A DNA stretch of 16,298 nucleotides from Flavobacterium sp. Lineage in GTDB: Bacteria; Bacteroidota; Bacteroidia; Flavobacteriales; Flavobacteriaceae. This document shows positions 15,720 to 16,298 of this stretch, one piece after another. The DNA lies in the NCBI RefSeq assembly GCF_021151785.1, contig NZ_JAGKWP010000049.1, positions 1 through 16,298 on the forward strand, in the 5' to 3' direction. A model generated the notes under the pieces. That model was not told the DNA's origin. It was given only the letters and a program-made list of their open reading frames with translations, and ran no database searches. The position numbers and the translations under genes were made by a program. How positions within the stretch are numbered: the stretch's first letter is position 1; each line of letters begins with the position of its first letter.

Positions 15720-16187
15720 TTACATTCGTGAAAATTGATATACTACTTCGGTTGGTTTATTACCCACATTTATTTCATCAATAAGTTGAAAACTATTTGC
15801 TGTACTATTCGCAACTTTTAAAACATATCCACTCACAGTATGTTTTGCTTTAATTCCCTCACTTAAGAATTTCATAACCACATTTCCTTCTTTGTTGATA
15901 AACCAAGTAATTTTACTATCAAAAGAAGTACAACTACTATTATTAAGCTTCATTTCTCCAGTATTATTATTAGATACAAATTTCCATTGACTGCCAACAA
16001 AACACTGTGAATCTGCAATATCAAAAGAAGTTACCTTTATATAATCTGAACCAGGATAAAACACCTTAGTTACAGTCCAATTTCCTTTTAAGGCTATTTC
16101 TGATTTCATATCCAATTTTGTTGCTGGATTGGATTTACAACCCACTAAAAAGGTAGTTACCAAAATTAAAAAAATAATTTTCTTCAT
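15720..16187 (-). CDS. Lipocalin-like lipoprotein
   Basis: A 155-residue lipoprotein with signal peptide and lipobox LVGC, lipidated Cys17. The mature part begins with ALKGNWTVTKVFYP, where the G-x-W motif (Gly36, Trp38) marks the first strand of lipocalin-like barrels, and continues as alternating beta strands to VVYQFSRM. Two cysteines (in SQCFVG and SSCTSF) may form a disulfide. This small Bacteroidota lipocalin-like family commonly lies beside an OmpA lipoprotein gene, as here, 11 bases upstream in the same unit. Ligand and role are unknown, and 'lipocalin-like' rests on the GxW motif, size and strand pattern. Confidence 0.82.
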   Translation of the reverse strand: MKKIIFLILVTTFLVGCKSNPATKLDMKSEIALKGNWTVTKVFYPGSDYIKVTSFDIADSQCFVGSQWKFVSNNNTGEMKLNNSSCTSFDSKITWFINKEGNVVMKFLSEGIKAKHTVSGYVLKVANSTANSFQLIDEINVGNKPTEVVYQFSRM

Positions 16188-16207
16188 GATTAAACAATTT
16201 ACTTCTA

Positions 16208-16245
16208 CAAAATTACCAAATGTTTACTGAAAATCATTTACACAA
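16208..16245 (-). promoter_or_regulatory. Candidate promoter of the lipocalin-OmpA-ABC unit
   Basis: On the minus strand 16215-16208 is TAATTTTG, a full TAnnTTTG match, 20 bases before the ATG as at argS. An overlapping alternative is AACATTTG (16224-16217, one mismatch) with a TTG at 16245-16243, 18 bases upstream, which is the better-spaced -33/-7 pair. Either could be used. Confidence 0.45.
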
Positions 16246-16256
16246 TAAAAAGAATC

Positions 16257-16269
16257 TGTTACAAAATTT
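16257..16269 (-). promoter_or_regulatory. AAATTTTGTAACA element upstream of the lipocalin gene
   Basis: Read on the minus strand this 13-mer is identical to 11531-11543 before the S9 peptidase. It ends 69 bases before the ATG, against 62 and 65 for the other two genes with the element. Confidence 0.3.
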
Positions 16270-16298
16270 AAAATCCGACATTTTGTCACATGTAAAAG

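Overview
The window looks like chromosomal DNA of a flavobacterium (Bacteroidota, Flavobacteriaceae, Flavobacterium-like). The base composition is strongly AT-rich. Translation starts mostly lack Shine-Dalgarno sequences, and several genes carry a Bacteroidota-type -7 box (TAnnTTTG). The gene content fits too: a carboxypeptidase-regulatory-like/plug/beta-barrel outer-membrane receptor, a DUF6132 protein, an S9D-type glutamyl endopeptidase and a glycine-zipper OmpA lipoprotein. I see no tRNA, rRNA, CRISPR array, insertion sequence, prophage gene or frameshifted gene. Coding density is high and no gene-free gap exceeds about 250 bases.

Layout. (1) 19-718, minus strand: a tight three-gene thiol-redox unit of a small two-helix membrane protein with a CGPQGC motif, thioredoxin, and a DUF6132 membrane protein that also has a Cys-x4-Cys loop. 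The genes are coupled by overlapping stop and start codons. (2) 870-5490, minus strand: two paralogous SGNH-fold hydrolase-like proteins followed by an MBOAT O-acyltransferase, again with overlapping or abutting ends. This reads as an envelope glycan O-acylation machine: MBOAT moves the acyl group across the membrane and the SGNH partners transfer or remove it. One SGNH protein has a LysM domain nested inside its catalytic domain. argS (5548-7329) lies just upstream on the same strand. (3) 7460-9847, plus strand: an outer-membrane beta-barrel receptor, ended by a strong bidirectional terminator. (4) 9900-11357, minus strand: a ketoacyl-ACP synthase III and a DinB-family protein, 3 bases apart. 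(5) 11608-14019, plus strand: a secreted S9-family peptidase, ended by a terminator shared with the convergent ABC gene. (6) 14035-16187, minus strand: a lipocalin-like lipoprotein, a glycine-zipper OmpA lipoprotein and an orphan ABC ATPase.

Most of the window concerns the cell envelope: O-acylation of a glycan, peptidoglycan-binding lipoproteins, an outer-membrane receptor, an exported peptidase and a lipid-synthesis condensing enzyme. The best candidate for an under-described system is the MBOAT + SGNH + SGNH/LysM operon, in which the LysM insertion points to peptidoglycan (or another GlcNAc-containing polymer) as substrate. Second is the thioredoxin operon with two small Cys-pair membrane proteins. 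A recurring TTTGTAACA element lies 62-69 bases upstream of three genes for exported proteins and may be a shared regulatory or promoter element.
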